NCBI RefSeq assembly: GCF_001618865.1
Contig: NZ_CP015136.1
Location: 6,111,001 to 6,175,000, forward strand
Origin: Luteitalea pratensis
GTDB taxonomy: Bacteria; Acidobacteriota; Vicinamibacteria; Vicinamibacterales; Vicinamibacteraceae
Reading direction: 5' to 3'
Length of the DNA stretch: 64,000 bases
In this document: positions 16,195-27,219 of the stretch, in pieces
How positions within the stretch are numbered: the stretch's first letter is position 1
Layout of the letters: each line of letters starts with the position of its first letter
Made by a program: the position numbers and the translations under genes
Notes under the pieces: generated by a model
Database searches by the model: none
Seen by the model: only the letters and a program-made list of their open reading frames with translations
Told to the model about the DNA's origin: nothing

Positions 16195-16908
16195 ATGCCG
16201 TGCCGACCAGGGTGGAGAGATGCAGGTACGGGCGCGCGAGCACCTCGCAGTCGATGCGGCCGGTACCGCGCTCCATCGCGTCCGAGAGTATCGGAGATAT
16301 AGCGCTTTCGATGACGTCGTCGCCCAGCATGCACCACGACGGTAGAGCGAACGGTACCGCGGAGACGAGAAGGCGCGTGATGCTCTTGCCCATCGCTGCG
16401 CGTCCGCAGCTGGCCGGTCCTGTGAGCGTCCCTTGCGTTCACGACACCACCATCGGAACTCGTCGGCCATGATGGGGGCCAGGCGCCTCCCAAGTTCCAG
16501 GTGGCACGCCGCGATGTGCCGCTCACGAGCTCCGAACAGCCGAGCGAAGAACTCGCGGGCGTTGTGGCCGTGAGCGATGCCGGCGAAGGCACAGTACTGC
16601 CGCGCCATGCAGACGCCGGCCTGCAGCATCACGGTGACCAGGAATGCGGCTTGGCGCTCCGTGAAGCCCTCGCCCCTGAGCGCCTCGACGCGCCCCTCGA
16701 AGGTCAGGGGAGCGCCGCTTGACTGGGCACGGCGGAGGCCTGCGCGGGGACTGGCACGAGGACCTGACTGGCCGGCGGCCTCTACCGGCGCGCTCGCGGG
16801 ACCGGCGCGACGCGAACTGGCGATCACCAAGTCATGCTGCGACGGAACAGATGCTTCGTGGTGCTGCCCCAGGGCGTTCGTCTCCTGCGAGGACGTCGTG
16901 TTCTGCAC
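16195..16908 (-). pseudogene. Element winged-helix protein, copy 2, internally deleted
   Basis: The N-terminal part (ERQAAFLVTVMLQAGVCMAR, AFAGIAHGHNAREFFARLF) is joined near 16535 directly to the C-terminal region (HLELGRRLAPIMADEFRWW), deleting roughly 130 residues present in copies 1 and 3. A frameshift near 16345 follows. The joint falls at GARER, next to the KAREAY/GARESL position in the other copies. Confidence 0.6.
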
Positions 16909-16980
16909 ACTCGTCCTGTACGAAGTAGAACTCGCGGAACCGAACCAACCTTACGCGACTCGCCGGAACAGCGTGGCCCT

Positions 16981-17241
16981 GACGAAGAGCCGTCCATTGC
17001 CTGGCTCTTCGATGAGGACATTCACTCGCGCATACGCCCATCGGCCGTCGCTGCTGGTCGTGCGCGGCATTTCGACGTAGTCCGCGATTTCCGCCACGAG
17101 CGCCTTTGGGGCCGTCTGCGCGGTCGCAAGAGCGGCAACGCAACCGAGCACCGCGCTCAGTGCCACCGTCCATGCCCCACTCGGAACGCGTGAAGACGCG
17201 CGCGTAGGGCCGACAGAACTGCAGGCAACCGGTCGTGACAT
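16981..17241 (-). pseudogene. Truncated N-terminus of a secreted sugar (sorbosone/PQQ-type) dehydrogenase
   Basis: An N-terminal signal region (WTVALSAVLGCVAALATAQT) is followed by YARVNVLIEEPGNGRLFV. This aligns with LARVNYLRDEPGGRRFFVND in the intact dehydrogenase at 51299-53287. Homology stops abruptly after GRLFV at about 16980, exactly where the element remnant begins. The remaining open frame to 16951 (RATLFRRVA) is element sequence. About 85 of the usual 400-650 residues survive. Confidence 0.6.
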
Positions 17242-17784
17242 GGACTCGTTCTCCTATTGGGGCGCGCCAACGCGATCGCGTCTGTTTTGCAACGAGCCTG
17301 CATGCGTCAGCTCGTCGCCTAAGCGTAGCCGTTGCTGTGAGCGGCTCTTGCCTATTCCTGCGCCAAATCCATTGCTGATTGCGCTCCTGGATGCAGAGTT
17401 AGGCAAGTCGAGCGTGTGTACCTGGCTATGGGAGGAGTACGCGACGCGCGAGTTCGGAGACAGCCTGGTGTCATCGGCCGAAACAATAGAGACGTCGGTT
17501 GCATGCCGCCCAGTGGTGGCAGATTCGTGGTGTCTCGACGCGAAATCAGGCGAGGGGATGGGCCGCGGTCTGCCGCAGGTTCCCATCAGTGAGGCAGATC
17601 GGCAGGAGACTCGATCGCCGGAGCCAACGCAGTACAATCGCCGCCGCTTGTGAACACCCCCGATTAGCGATTCACCTTCCGGTTCATCCGACGCAGGTAG
17701 CTCGCCAGAGACACCGACGGCACGCGACCCATGGGACCCGTTCCCACGTGGATCGCGGCGCGCCTTACCCCGTACCGAGACACG
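17242..17784. other. Intergenic region upstream of pyc
   Basis: No convincing gene in 540 bp. The stretch 17300-17500 is less GC-rich than its surroundings and probably contains the pyc promoter. The open frames on the + strand here have no family resemblance. Confidence 0.4.
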
Positions 17785-20700
17785 ATGCCCGTACCGACAG
17801 AGAAACTGCTGGCTGCGAACCGCGGCGAGATTGCCATCCGGATCTTCCGCGCCGCAACTGAACTGGGGCTGCGCACCGTCGCCATCTACGCCGAGGAGGA
17901 CCGCTTCTCGCGCCATCGCTTCAAGGCCGACGAAGCCTACCGCCTGCGCAAGGAGAAGGGGCCCGTCGGCGCCTACCTCGACATCGAGGGCATCATCCAC
18001 CTCGCGAAGGAAAAGGGGGTGACCCTCGTCCACCCTGGCTACGGGTTCCTCTCGGAAAACGCGGCATTCGCGCGCGCCTGCCGAGACGCGGGACTGAAGT
18101 TCGTCGGTCCCGACCCGGAGATGCTCGATGTCATGGGCGACAAGGTCTCGGCCCGAGCCCTGGCGGCGCGCGTGAACGTGCCGACGCTGCCAGGCACGGA
18201 GGAGCCGGTGACCGACCGGGCAGCCGCCTCGAGCATCGCGAGGCAGATCGGCTTTCCGCTGATCATCAAGGCCGCGTTTGGCGGCGGCGGGCGCGGCATG
18301 CGCGTCGTCCACAAGGAAGCCGATCTCGACGCACTCCTGGACCAGGCACAAACCGAGGCCGCCAACGCCTTCGGCAATCCCGCAGTCTTTCTCGAGCGCT
18401 TCATCGCGCGGGCCAAGCACCTCGAGGTGCAGGTGCTCGGCGATACCCACGGCAACCTCGTCCACCTGCACGAGCGCGACTGCTCGGTGCAGCGGCGTCA
18501 TCAGAAGGTGATTGAGGTCGCGCCCGCCGTCGGGCTCGACGAGTCGGTGCGCCTCGACCTGTGCGACGCGGCGGTCCGGCTGGCCAAGGCCATCGGCTAC
18601 AACAATGCGGGCACGGTCGAGTTCCTCTACGACGTCGACGCGCGGGCGTGGTTCTTCATCGAGATGAATCCCCGCATCCAGGTCGAGCACACGGTGACCG
18701 AGGTCATCACGGGGATCGACCTCGTGCGCTCGCAGATTCTGGTGGCACAGGGCCACTCGCTGTTCAGCCACGAGATCGACATCCCGCCGCAGGAGAACAT
18801 CGCCCGTAACGGTTACGCCGTGCAGGCGCGGATCACGACCGAGGACCCCGCCAACGGCTTTGCCCCCGACTACGGCAAGATCATCAGCTACCGGTCGGCG
18901 GCAGGTTTCGGCATCCGACTCGACGCCGCAACGGGCGATGCGGGGTCGGTCGTGACGCCGTACTACGACTCGATGCTCGTGAAGCTGACGGCCTCCGGTC
19001 CGCGCTTCGACATCGCCCTGCAGCGCATGCACCGCGCCCTTCGCGAGTTCCGCATTCGCGGCGTCAAGACCAACATCCCCTTCCTCGAGAACGTCGTCCT
19101 CGACGAGACGTTCCGAACCGGCCAGGCGACGACGGGGTTGATCGACACCCAACCCGGCCTGTTCAAGTTCCAACCACGCCGTGATCGCGCCACGAAGCTC
19201 CTCGCGTACCTCAGTGACGTGACGGTCAACGGCAGCCCGACGGTGAAGGGCTACCGTCCGCCCGAGGTCCTTCGCCCGGCGCGCGTCCCGGCGTTCGACC
19301 TGAAGGCCGGCATCTCCCAAGGCTCGCGCGATAGGCTCCGCGAGTTGGGGCCGGAGGGGTTCGCTGCCTGGATTCGCGACCAGCGGCCACTCCTCATCAC
19401 CGACACGACGATGCGCGATGCGCACCAGTCGCTGATCGCGACGCGCATGCGATCGATCGACATGCTCAACGTCGCGGATGTGGTGGCCCATCGCACGCCG
19501 AACATCTTCAGTCTGGAGATGTGGGGCGGCGCGACGTTCGACACGGCCATGCGGTTCCTGCGGGAATCACCGTGGCACCGCCTCCGCGACCTGCGCGCGA
19601 AGGTGCCCAACATCTGCTTCCAGATGCTGTTCCGCGGATCGAACGCGGTCGGCTACTCGAACTACCCCGATGCGGTGGTCGCCGGGTTCGTGAAGCATGC
19701 CGCCGAGTCGGGCATGGACATCTTCCGCATCTTCGACTCGCTCAACTACCTACCCAACATGGGGGTGGCGATGGAGGCGGTGCGCAAGCAGCCCTTCGCC
19801 GTCTGCGAGGCCGCGATCTGCTATACGGGCGACATCAACGACCCTACACGCCACAAGTACTCGCTCGAGTACTACGTGGCCAAGGCGCGCGAACTCGAGA
19901 AGATGGGCGCCCACATCCTCGCGATCAAGGACATGGCCGGGTTGTGCCGTCCGTTCGCGGCCAGGAAGCTCGTGGCCGCTCTGCGCGACGAGATCGGCAT
20001 GCCCATCCACTTCCATACCCACGACAGCTCGGGCATCAACGCCGCGTCGGTACTGTCTGCCGCCGAGGCGGGCGTGGACATCGTCGATCTCGCGATCGCC
20101 TCGATGTCGGGGTCGACCAGCCAGCCAAACCTCAACGCGATTTGCGCCGCGCTCCGCGGGCACGAACGAGATCCCGGCCTCGACCTCGACGCGCTCAACG
20201 AGATGTCGGACTACTGGGAAGAGGTGCTCGAGTTCTACCGGCCGTTCAACACCGCGCCCCGCGCCGGGTCCGCGGAGGTGTACGTCCACGAGATGCCTGG
20301 CGGACAGTTCACCAACCTCAAGGAACAGGCAGCGGCGATGGGGCTCGGCCACCGCTGGCCCGAGATTGCGCGCACCTACGCGGAGGTCAATCAACTCTTC
20401 GGCGACATCATCAAGGTGACCCCGAGCTCGAAGGTCGTCGGCGACATGTGCATGTACCTCATCACCCGCGGCATTCGTCCGCAGGACGTGCCGACGCTCC
20501 GGCCAGGCTCGCACGACTTCCCCGCCTCGGTCATCGACATGCTGCAGGGCGGGCTCGGTCAACCGGACGGCGGCTGGCCGGCACAGGTGCAGAAGGTGGT
20601 GCTCGGCGACCGCGTCCCGACGACGCAACGACCGGGAGAACTCGCCACCCCCGTGAATCTCGATGAGACGCGCGCCGGACTGGGCACGGCGCTCGGACGC

Positions 20701-21243
20701 CCCCCGACGGAGGACGACCTCTACAGTCACCTCATGTACCCGCAGGTCTTCGCCGATTTCGACCTGTTCGTGACCACCTACGGCGAAGTCTCGAGCCTGC
20801 CGACGACAGCGTTCTTCTACGGTCTGTCGGTCGGCGAGGAGATCGAGGTCGAGATCGATCGCGGCAAGGTGCTCTTCATCAAGTTGATCAGCATCGGTGA
20901 CGCCGACGAGCAGGGACGCCGCGGCGTCTTCTATGAACTCAACGGCATGCCCCGTGAGTCGCAGGTCGTCGACAAGTCGCTTGCGCCCAGGGACGCCGTC
21001 ACAAAACCGAAGGGCAACCCGTCCGATCCGCTGCAGGCGGTTGCCCCGATGCCCGGAATGATCACCAGCATAGCCGTCGGCGTCGGGACGAAGGTGAACG
21101 CAGGGGATCCGCTCATCACCCTCGAGGCGATGAAGATGCTCACGACGATATCGGCGAATGCTGATGCCACCGTGACGGAGATTCTCGTGAAGACGGGTGA
21201 TTCGGTCGCGACCGACGACCTGCTGGCGCGGCTGGAAAAGTAG
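17785..21243 (+). CDS. pyc: Pyruvate carboxylase
   Basis: The single-chain, ~1152-residue enzyme carboxylates pyruvate to oxaloacetate, feeding the TCA cycle and gluconeogenesis. Domains in order: biotin carboxylase (KLLAANRGEIAIRIF start, GGGGRGMRVV ATP-grasp loop, FIEMNPRIQVEHTVTE), carboxyltransferase (LLITDTTMRDAHQSLIATR) with the HTHD metal ligands, PC/OADA linker domain, and a C-terminal biotin carrier with EAMKM (Lys about 1117). The ATG at 17785 is chosen because homology begins just after it; an in-frame ATG at 17731 adds 18 unsupported residues. It stands alone between two element remnants and appears intact. Confidence 0.97.
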   Translation: MPVPTEKLLAANRGEIAIRIFRAATELGLRTVAIYAEEDRFSRHRFKADEAYRLRKEKGPVGAYLDIEGIIHLAKEKGVTLVHPGYGFLSENAAFARACRDAGLKFVGPDPEMLDVMGDKVSARALAARVNVPTLPGTEEPVTDRAAASSIARQIGFPLIIKAAFGGGGRGMRVVHKEADLDALLDQAQTEAANAFGNPAVFLERFIARAKHLEVQVLGDTHGNLVHLHERDCSVQRRHQKVIEVAPAVGLDESVRLDLCDAAVRLAKAIGYNNAGTVEFLYDVDARAWFFIEMNPRIQVEHTVTEVITGIDLVRSQILVAQGHSLFSHEIDIPPQENIARNGYAVQARITTEDPANGFAPDYGKIISYRSAAGFGIRLDAATGDAGSVVTPYYDSMLVKLTASGPRFDIALQRMHRALREFRIRGVKTNIPFLENVVLDETFRTGQATTGLIDTQPGLFKFQPRRDRATKLLAYLSDVTVNGSPTVKGYRPPEVLRPARVPAFDLKAGISQGSRDRLRELGPEGFAAWIRDQRPLLITDTTMRDAHQSLIATRMRSIDMLNVADVVAHRTPNIFSLEMWGGATFDTAMRFLRESPWHRLRDLRAKVPNICFQMLFRGSNAVGYSNYPDAVVAGFVKHAAESGMDIFRIFDSLNYLPNMGVAMEAVRKQPFAVCEAAICYTGDINDPTRHKYSLEYYVAKARELEKMGAHILAIKDMAGLCRPFAARKLVAALRDEIGMPIHFHTHDSSGINAASVLSAAEAGVDIVDLAIASMSGSTSQPNLNAICAALRGHERDPGLDLDALNEMSDYWEEVLEFYRPFNTAPRAGSAEVYVHEMPGGQFTNLKEQAAAMGLGHRWPEIARTYAEVNQLFGDIIKVTPSSKVVGDMCMYLITRGIRPQDVPTLRPGSHDFPASVIDMLQGGLGQPDGGWPAQVQKVVLGDRVPTTQRPGELATPVNLDETRAGLGTALGRPPTEDDLYSHLMYPQVFADFDLFVTTYGEVSSLPTTAFFYGLSVGEEIEVEIDRGKVLFIKLISIGDADEQGRRGVFYELNGMPRESQVVDKSLAPRDAVTKPKGNPSDPLQAVAPMPGMITSIAVGVGTKVNAGDPLITLEAMKMLTTISANADATVTEILVKTGDSVATDDLLARLEK

Positions 21244-21370
21244 GCGGCAGCGGCTTTCACGCGACCACGTGAGGAGCTGTTGCCTGAGCCTCAGGGCGGA
21301 GCGCGCCAGAGAGCGGCTGATGATTCTGGACGCGGTCCTGACCCAAGGCCGTGGCACAGCGGAGTAGTCA

Positions 21371-21619
21371 CTAATCCTTCGATGTCGTTCCAGGTCCCGA
21401 GTCTGAGACTTTCTCGTCGTGGCTACCTTTCTCCGACGCAGCCTGTTGTTCAAGCTTCTCGAAGATGGAGTCAGCGTCCACGGTAGGATCTTTCGAGACC
21501 TCCGCTGGTGGCGAAGTGACCGGCTGTCCTTCGCCCTCCATGGTCTGTTGCTGATCGTGCAGAGTGCCCTGTGGTTTTCCCGCTGAGCTCTTCGGGTCGT
21601 GCGGTACTGGATTGACCAT
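21371..21619 (-). CDS. Small acidic hydrophilic hypothetical protein
   Basis: An 82-residue frame from ATG 21619 (with CGGAGC upstream) encodes a low-complexity, charged protein (HDQQQTMEGEGQPVT, DADSIFEKLEQQAASEKG). It has no membrane segment or known domain. Its base composition is less GC-rich than its neighbours. It could be a small disordered protein or a chance frame. Confidence 0.4.
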   Translation of the reverse strand: MVNPVPHDPKSSAGKPQGTLHDQQQTMEGEGQPVTSPPAEVSKDPTVDADSIFEKLEQQAASEKGSHDEKVSDSGPGTTSKD

Positions 21620-21866
21620 GCTCCGAGTAGAGCACGAAGGCAACGGCCCCTATGCCCCAACAATCCGCGTTAGCACTAACGGCGCTCAACCATTCATCTC
21701 CACAATATCTCCACAAACCCGGACGATTTGGGACCACACCAGTCGACGCTTCTCCAGTCGCGTCGTGTCGCCAACTGCCTACTGGCCAACGGGTTAGTGC
21801 CAGAACCCCAATGCCGTCAATCAGTTGCGCGAAGTGGCCGGATTCGGTTCGATTCCTTCCCGGCTC

Positions 21867-21894
21867 AATTCCCCTCGCTGAAGCTCGGGGAATT
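21867..21894. repeat. Hairpin inside the end module, copy 3
   Basis: AATTCCCC (21867-21874) pairs with GGGGAATT (21887-21894), the same as 4322-4349, including the internal GCT/AGC. Its retention in two of three copies makes it a marker for the ancestral end. Confidence 0.6.
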
Positions 21895-22059
21895 TTCGCC
21901 CGGCAGGCATCAGCCGCTCGGCTCCGGCCTTCGGCCTCGCCTTGCGGTCGATTCCTTCCCACTTCAGCCAGTTCGCTCTCTGCCTCGTCTCGCGCTCGAT
22001 TTCCTCTTCAGCGATCCCAGTTTCGCCGCCGGCTGGTGGAACGACCCTCTGTAGCAGAC

Positions 22060-22939
22060 TCTCACGAGCCCCAAACAGGTGTGGCGGCAGCAACACGCGC
22101 ACTGTCCATCGCCGAATGCTGCGCAGCAGGTCGACGTGCCGTTGCAGGAACGCGTGCAAGTCCGTCGTCCATGGCTTCGTCGCGAGGTACAGGAACGTGT
22201 ACGCCTGGTCGGCCTCGACCACACCGATGGGTTGTCGGTCGGGGAAGTAGCGCAGCGTGATGTGGGGCGGTGTGCCAAACCGGAGTTGTGGCGGCCACTC
22301 CAGCGTAAGCGACGTGCCGAACGTACGAACGAAGTGGTCCCACTTATCGCGCTCGGTCGCCAACCAGGGGATCGATGGCTGCTCCAGGACCGCGTCCAGC
22401 ATCATCAGCCGCTCCATGGCGCGCCCTACCGGCAGCGGCTTGCGGAAGCGACTGTGTGGCTCGCCGATGGCGGTGTACAGCCGTCGATGGTGAGCGTGGT
22501 AGAGGCGCGCCCGCCGATGCGCAGCCGTGTACGGCGTGGCGATGCGACGCTCCACCAGCCGTGCGAAGAACTCGCGCGCGTTGTGGCCGTGCGCGATGCC
22601 GGCGAAGGCACAGTACTGCCGCACCATGCAGAGACCGGCGTGCAGCATGACGGTGACGAGAAAGCGGCCTGGCGCTGGGTAAAGCCCTCGCTTCTCAATG
22701 CGTCGACCCGCCCGCCGAAGGCCCACGACGAGGACGTTCGATTCGACAGCCCGGAAGCCATCGATTGGACAGCGCGCGGGACGGGCGCGTCGTCCTACCC
22801 AGCCGCAGTACCCGCTCCGGTCGCGCGCGTCGAATTGGTGCTCAGTATGTCGTGCTGCGACGGTACGACTTCGTCTAGCTGCCGCCGCATGGCGTTCCAC
22901 TCCGGCAAGGACGATCTGTGCTGCACGTTCGTCCTGCAT
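22060..22939 (-). pseudogene. Element winged-helix protein, copy 3, truncated
   Basis: This copy preserves the central part best: LVTVMLHAGLCMVRQYCAF, RLYTAIGEPHSRFRKPL, GRAMERLMMLDAVLEQPSIP, TLRYFPDRQPIGVVEADQ. The N-terminal segment (VDALRSEGFTQRQAAF) lies in another frame because two bases are missing near 22660. The C-terminus is replaced by end-module sequence after GARES. It serves as the template showing that the two frames of copy 1 were once a single gene. Confidence 0.6.
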
Positions 22940-22979
22940 GGAGTAGAACCCGCTGAATCGACGAGACCTTACATCCGTG

Positions 22980-23002
22980 CCGTAACGCAGCTGATGTTAC
23001 GG
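22980..23002 (-). terminator. Hairpin downstream of the CE1 esterase
   Basis: CCGTAAC (22980-22986) and GTTACGG (22996-23002) form a perfect 7-bp stem with a 9-nt loop, 11 bp past the esterase stop. It lacks a U-run, so it may be only a transcript-stabilising hairpin. Confidence 0.45.
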
Positions 23003-23013
23003 AGCCTGCAGCG

Positions 23014-24270
<1,257 letters not shown>

Positions 24271-24417
24271 TCAAGAGCTTCGAAGCCTGCGAACCGAGAG
24301 CATAATCCACATCGCCGCTCGATGTAAGCCTTTAAGGTTCTGGCCGTGATTCATCCTTCGGACGCCCGCGAGAGCAAGCCTCCTGCTCCCGCGTCGAAGG
24401 CGCGTGGATCACCTGCG

Positions 24418-25419
24418 ATGAGAAGATGCGCCATGACGCTCGAGGAAGTGGCACGACGCGCGCGGGTCTCGACCGCCACCGTGTCTCGCGTGCTGAACGA
24501 CACCGGCCCGGTGAAGCCGGCGACACGGGCGCGCGTGCTCAAGATCATTCAGGAGGTGAACTACAGCCCGAACCTCCACGCACAGAGCCTTGCGGGCGGG
24601 CGCAGCCGAAGCCTCGGCGTCATCGTGTCGAATATCGAGAATCCGTTCTTTCTCGACATCCACAGGACCGTCGAGGCCGGCGCTCACGCCGCGGGGTATG
24701 ACGTGGTCATGGCCAACACGGGCTACAGCCCGGAGCGGTTGGTCACGAGCATTCGGCTGATGCTCGGGCGACGGCTCGCCGGGCTCGCGGTCATCGTCTC
24801 CGAGATGGACGCCACGCTGATTCAGGAATTGAGCAGCCAGCGTATTCCGGTCGTGTTCTACGACGTCGGCACGCCACGCCGGAACATCACCAACATCCGG
24901 GTGGACTACCGCGTCGGCATGGCCAAGGTCGCATCGTACCTGTACAGCCTTGGTCATCGCCGGGTGGGGTACGTCGGGCACCACGCGACGCTCGGGCCCA
25001 TCCACGAACGCGTCCAGGCGCTGCGCGAGGCCACCGGTCGGCACTCGGGGTTCGAGGTCGAGACTGCCGCCGACGCCGATTCACTCGAGGGCGGTCGCGA
25101 GGCCGCCCGGACCCTGCTGTCCCGTTCGACCCGACCAACCGCACTCGTCTGCGTCAACGACCTGATGGCTGTCGGCGCGATGCGCGAAGTGCGGGCACGC
25201 GGGCTGCGTATCCCGGAAGACGTGTCGGTGACCGGGTTCGACAACGTGACGCTCTCTCAGTACGCGGTCCCTGCGCTGACGACGGTCGACATTCCCCGTG
25301 AACAGATCGGCCGCACCATTGTCGAGTGCCTGATGCGCACCGATGTGCCGCGTGAGCGCGAGTTCGTCATCGAGCCTGAGCTCATCGTCCGGAACTCCAC
25401 CGGTCCGGTGACCCGCTGA
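24418..25419 (+). CDS. LacI-family transcriptional regulator
   Basis: The N-terminal HTH (TLEEVARRARVSTATVSRVL, with the hinge NYSPNLHAQSLAGG) is followed by a periplasmic-binding-like effector domain (SLGVIVSNIENPFFLDIHRT to VTGFDNVTLSQYAVPALTTV). It likely represses the adjacent arabinan-degradation genes until an arabino-oligosaccharide binds. ATGs at 24418 and 24433 precede the HTH; an open GTG at 24346 would add 24 residues. It lies between the divergent esterase and the GH51 gene. Confidence 0.9.
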   Translation: MRRCAMTLEEVARRARVSTATVSRVLNDTGPVKPATRARVLKIIQEVNYSPNLHAQSLAGGRSRSLGVIVSNIENPFFLDIHRTVEAGAHAAGYDVVMANTGYSPERLVTSIRLMLGRRLAGLAVIVSEMDATLIQELSSQRIPVVFYDVGTPRRNITNIRVDYRVGMAKVASYLYSLGHRRVGYVGHHATLGPIHERVQALREATGRHSGFEVETAADADSLEGGREAARTLLSRSTRPTALVCVNDLMAVGAMREVRARGLRIPEDVSVTGFDNVTLSQYAVPALTTVDIPREQIGRTIVECLMRTDVPREREFVIEPELIVRNSTGPVTR

Positions 25420-25611
25420 ACCGCGCTGGCGTCCGGGTGGTAGCGTTTTCCTGCTACCGCCGTCGCGTGTGCGTCGACATGATGGCTGTCAGTTGACCAC
25501 ACGACTGAAAGCGCATACGCTCCCGCGCATTCGCATCCGCCGATTCTTGAACGAGGTGCGTGCGCGGCCGCGCCATGCGGGGCCAGCCGCGTGCGCAGGA
25601 GCTCCCGAGTG

Positions 25612-27219
25612 ATGCCTGTCCTGCAACTCCAACGGCGCGTCGTCCTCGCGCTTGCCGTCATCATGCCCAGCTTCGCGCTCGGCATCGCCGCCCAACAAGG
25701 TCCCGAGATCGCAGTGACGGTCGACGCGTCGCGCACGGGTGCCAGGATCGACCGCAACATTTTCGGGCAGTTCGCCGAGCACCTCGGCAAGGGCATCTAC
25801 GAGGGCGTATGGGTCGGTCCCAACTCGCCCATTCCCAACACGCGCGGCATTCGCAACGACGTGGTCGCGGCGCTCAAGGCCCTGAAGGTGCCGAACGTGC
25901 GCTGGCCTGGTGGATGTTTTGCCGACGAATACCACTGGCGCAAAGGCATCGGCCCTGCTGCCACTCGTCCGGCCACGCTCAATCCGAATTGGGGCGACGT
26001 GATCGAGCCGAACACGTTCGGGACGCACGAGTTCCTGGACTTCGTCGACCAGATCGGCGCCGAGGCCTACCTCTCGGTGAACGTCGGCTCCGGCACGCCG
26101 GCGGAAGCGGCCGACTGGCTCGAGTACCTCACGGCTGCGCAGCCGACAGCGCTCGCGAAGGAACGCGCCGCGAACGGCCGGCAGGCGCCCTACAAGATCG
26201 CGATCCTCGGGATCGGCAACGAGAACTGGGACTGCGGCGGCAACATGTCCGCCGAGTACTACCTCAGCCAACTACGGATCTACAGCCGCTTCGTCCGCAA
26301 TTTCAACCCGGCGCAGCAGAAGACGGATCGGATGCTGAAGGTCGCCGTCGGCCCGGGCGGCGGCGAACCACGGTTCGCCGAGTGGACCGAGACGATCATG
26401 AAGTCCTGGAAGGGCCGCCACTGGAGCTGGGACCACATGGATGGCCTGTCGCTGCACAACTACACCGTGGTGCGCTTCCCGGCCTCCTACAAGTCCGTCG
26501 GTTTCGGCGAGAAGGAATACGCCGAGATCCTGCAGGCCACGTTGGAGATGGACAAGCTCGTCACGCAGCACTCCGCGATCATGGACAAATATGATCCAGA
26601 GAAGAAGGTCACGCTGGCCGTCGACGAGTGGGGCGCCTGGTACGCACAACTCCCGGGCACGACGCCCGGCTTCCTCGCGCAGCAGAACAGCGTGCGCGAC
26701 GCGATCATCGTCGCACTCAACATCAACATCTTCGCGCGCCACGCCGACCGGGTGCGGATGGCGAACATCGCCCAGATGGTGAACGTGCTCCAGGCCATGG
26801 TCCTGACTGACGGACCCACGATGGTGCTGACGCCGACCTACCACGCGTTCAGGATGTACGTGCCGTTCCAGAACGCGACCTTCGTGCCGGTCGCCTTCGA
26901 CGCCGGCCGGTACACGCACGGCAGCATCACGCTCCCGCGCGTCGACGCGATTGCAGCGAGGGACGCATCGGGCACTCTGTGGCTCTCGTTCACCAACGTC
27001 GATCCCAACGCGCCAGCGCAGGTCGCGACGACGCTGACCGGCATCACGGCACGGTCTGCGTCGGGTGAGACGTTGACAGGCCCCGCGATCGACAGCGTGA
27101 ACACCAGCGAGTCACCGAACACTGTCGTTCCGAAACCGGCCGCGGTGACGCTCGAAGGCAACCGGCTGACGCTGACACTGGCCCCCAGGTCCGTCACCGT
27201 CATCGGGGTGCGGCCGTGA
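25612..27219 (+). CDS. Alpha-L-arabinofuranosidase, GH51, secreted
   Basis: The 535-residue glycosidase releases terminal arabinofuranose from arabinan or arabinoxylan. A signal segment (VVLALAVIMPSFALGIAAQ) precedes the GH51 barrel. Family landmarks: VRWPGGCFADEYHW, acid/base Glu204 in GIGNENWD, and nucleophile Glu339 in LAVDEWGAWY. Most GH51 enzymes are cytoplasmic, so an exported form fits extracellular or periplasmic digestion. Its stop overlaps the next gene's GTG by 4 bp (GTGA), so it starts an operon. Confidence 0.95.
   Translation: MPVLQLQRRVVLALAVIMPSFALGIAAQQGPEIAVTVDASRTGARIDRNIFGQFAEHLGKGIYEGVWVGPNSPIPNTRGIRNDVVAALKALKVPNVRWPGGCFADEYHWRKGIGPAATRPATLNPNWGDVIEPNTFGTHEFLDFVDQIGAEAYLSVNVGSGTPAEAADWLEYLTAAQPTALAKERAANGRQAPYKIAILGIGNENWDCGGNMSAEYYLSQLRIYSRFVRNFNPAQQKTDRMLKVAVGPGGGEPRFAEWTETIMKSWKGRHWSWDHMDGLSLHNYTVVRFPASYKSVGFGEKEYAEILQATLEMDKLVTQHSAIMDKYDPEKKVTLAVDEWGAWYAQLPGTTPGFLAQQNSVRDAIIVALNINIFARHADRVRMANIAQMVNVLQAMVLTDGPTMVLTPTYHAFRMYVPFQNATFVPVAFDAGRYTHGSITLPRVDAIAARDASGTLWLSFTNVDPNAPAQVATTLTGITARSASGETLTGPAIDSVNTSESPNTVVPKPAAVTLEGNRLTLTLAPRSVTVIGVRP

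Larger units (their letters stand above)
15540..16980 (-). mobile_element. Integrative-element remnant, copy 2 (internally deleted)
   Basis: Order on the minus strand: winged-helix protein with its middle deleted (16195-16908), integrase fragment fused directly to it without any excisionase (15835-16194), then the shared end module (15540-15834). The outer end repeats the GAAGTAGAACTCGCGG...CTTACG pattern at about 16920-16960. It abuts, within about 20 bp, a truncated sugar-dehydrogenase gene. Confidence 0.6.
21690..22978 (-). mobile_element. Integrative-element remnant, copy 3
   Basis: It contains the shared end module (21690-22050) joined directly to the winged-helix gene truncated at LLPPHLFGARES (near 22050). 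The integrase and excisionase are entirely missing. The outer end shows GGAGTAGAACCCGC and then CCTTACATCCG at 22940-22978, directly before the terminator of the esterase gene. Unlike copies 1 and 2 it has no fic cassette beside it. Confidence 0.6.

Noticed and set aside
17254-19491. 745-codon open frame antisense to pyruvate carboxylase
   Set aside because: It mirrors the codon pattern of pyc on the other strand, is Arg/His-rich without any domain and has no ribosome binding site.
19750-21663. 637-codon frame on the minus strand across pyc
   Set aside because: No domain and extremely basic composition; overlapped by the verified carboxyltransferase and biotin domains.
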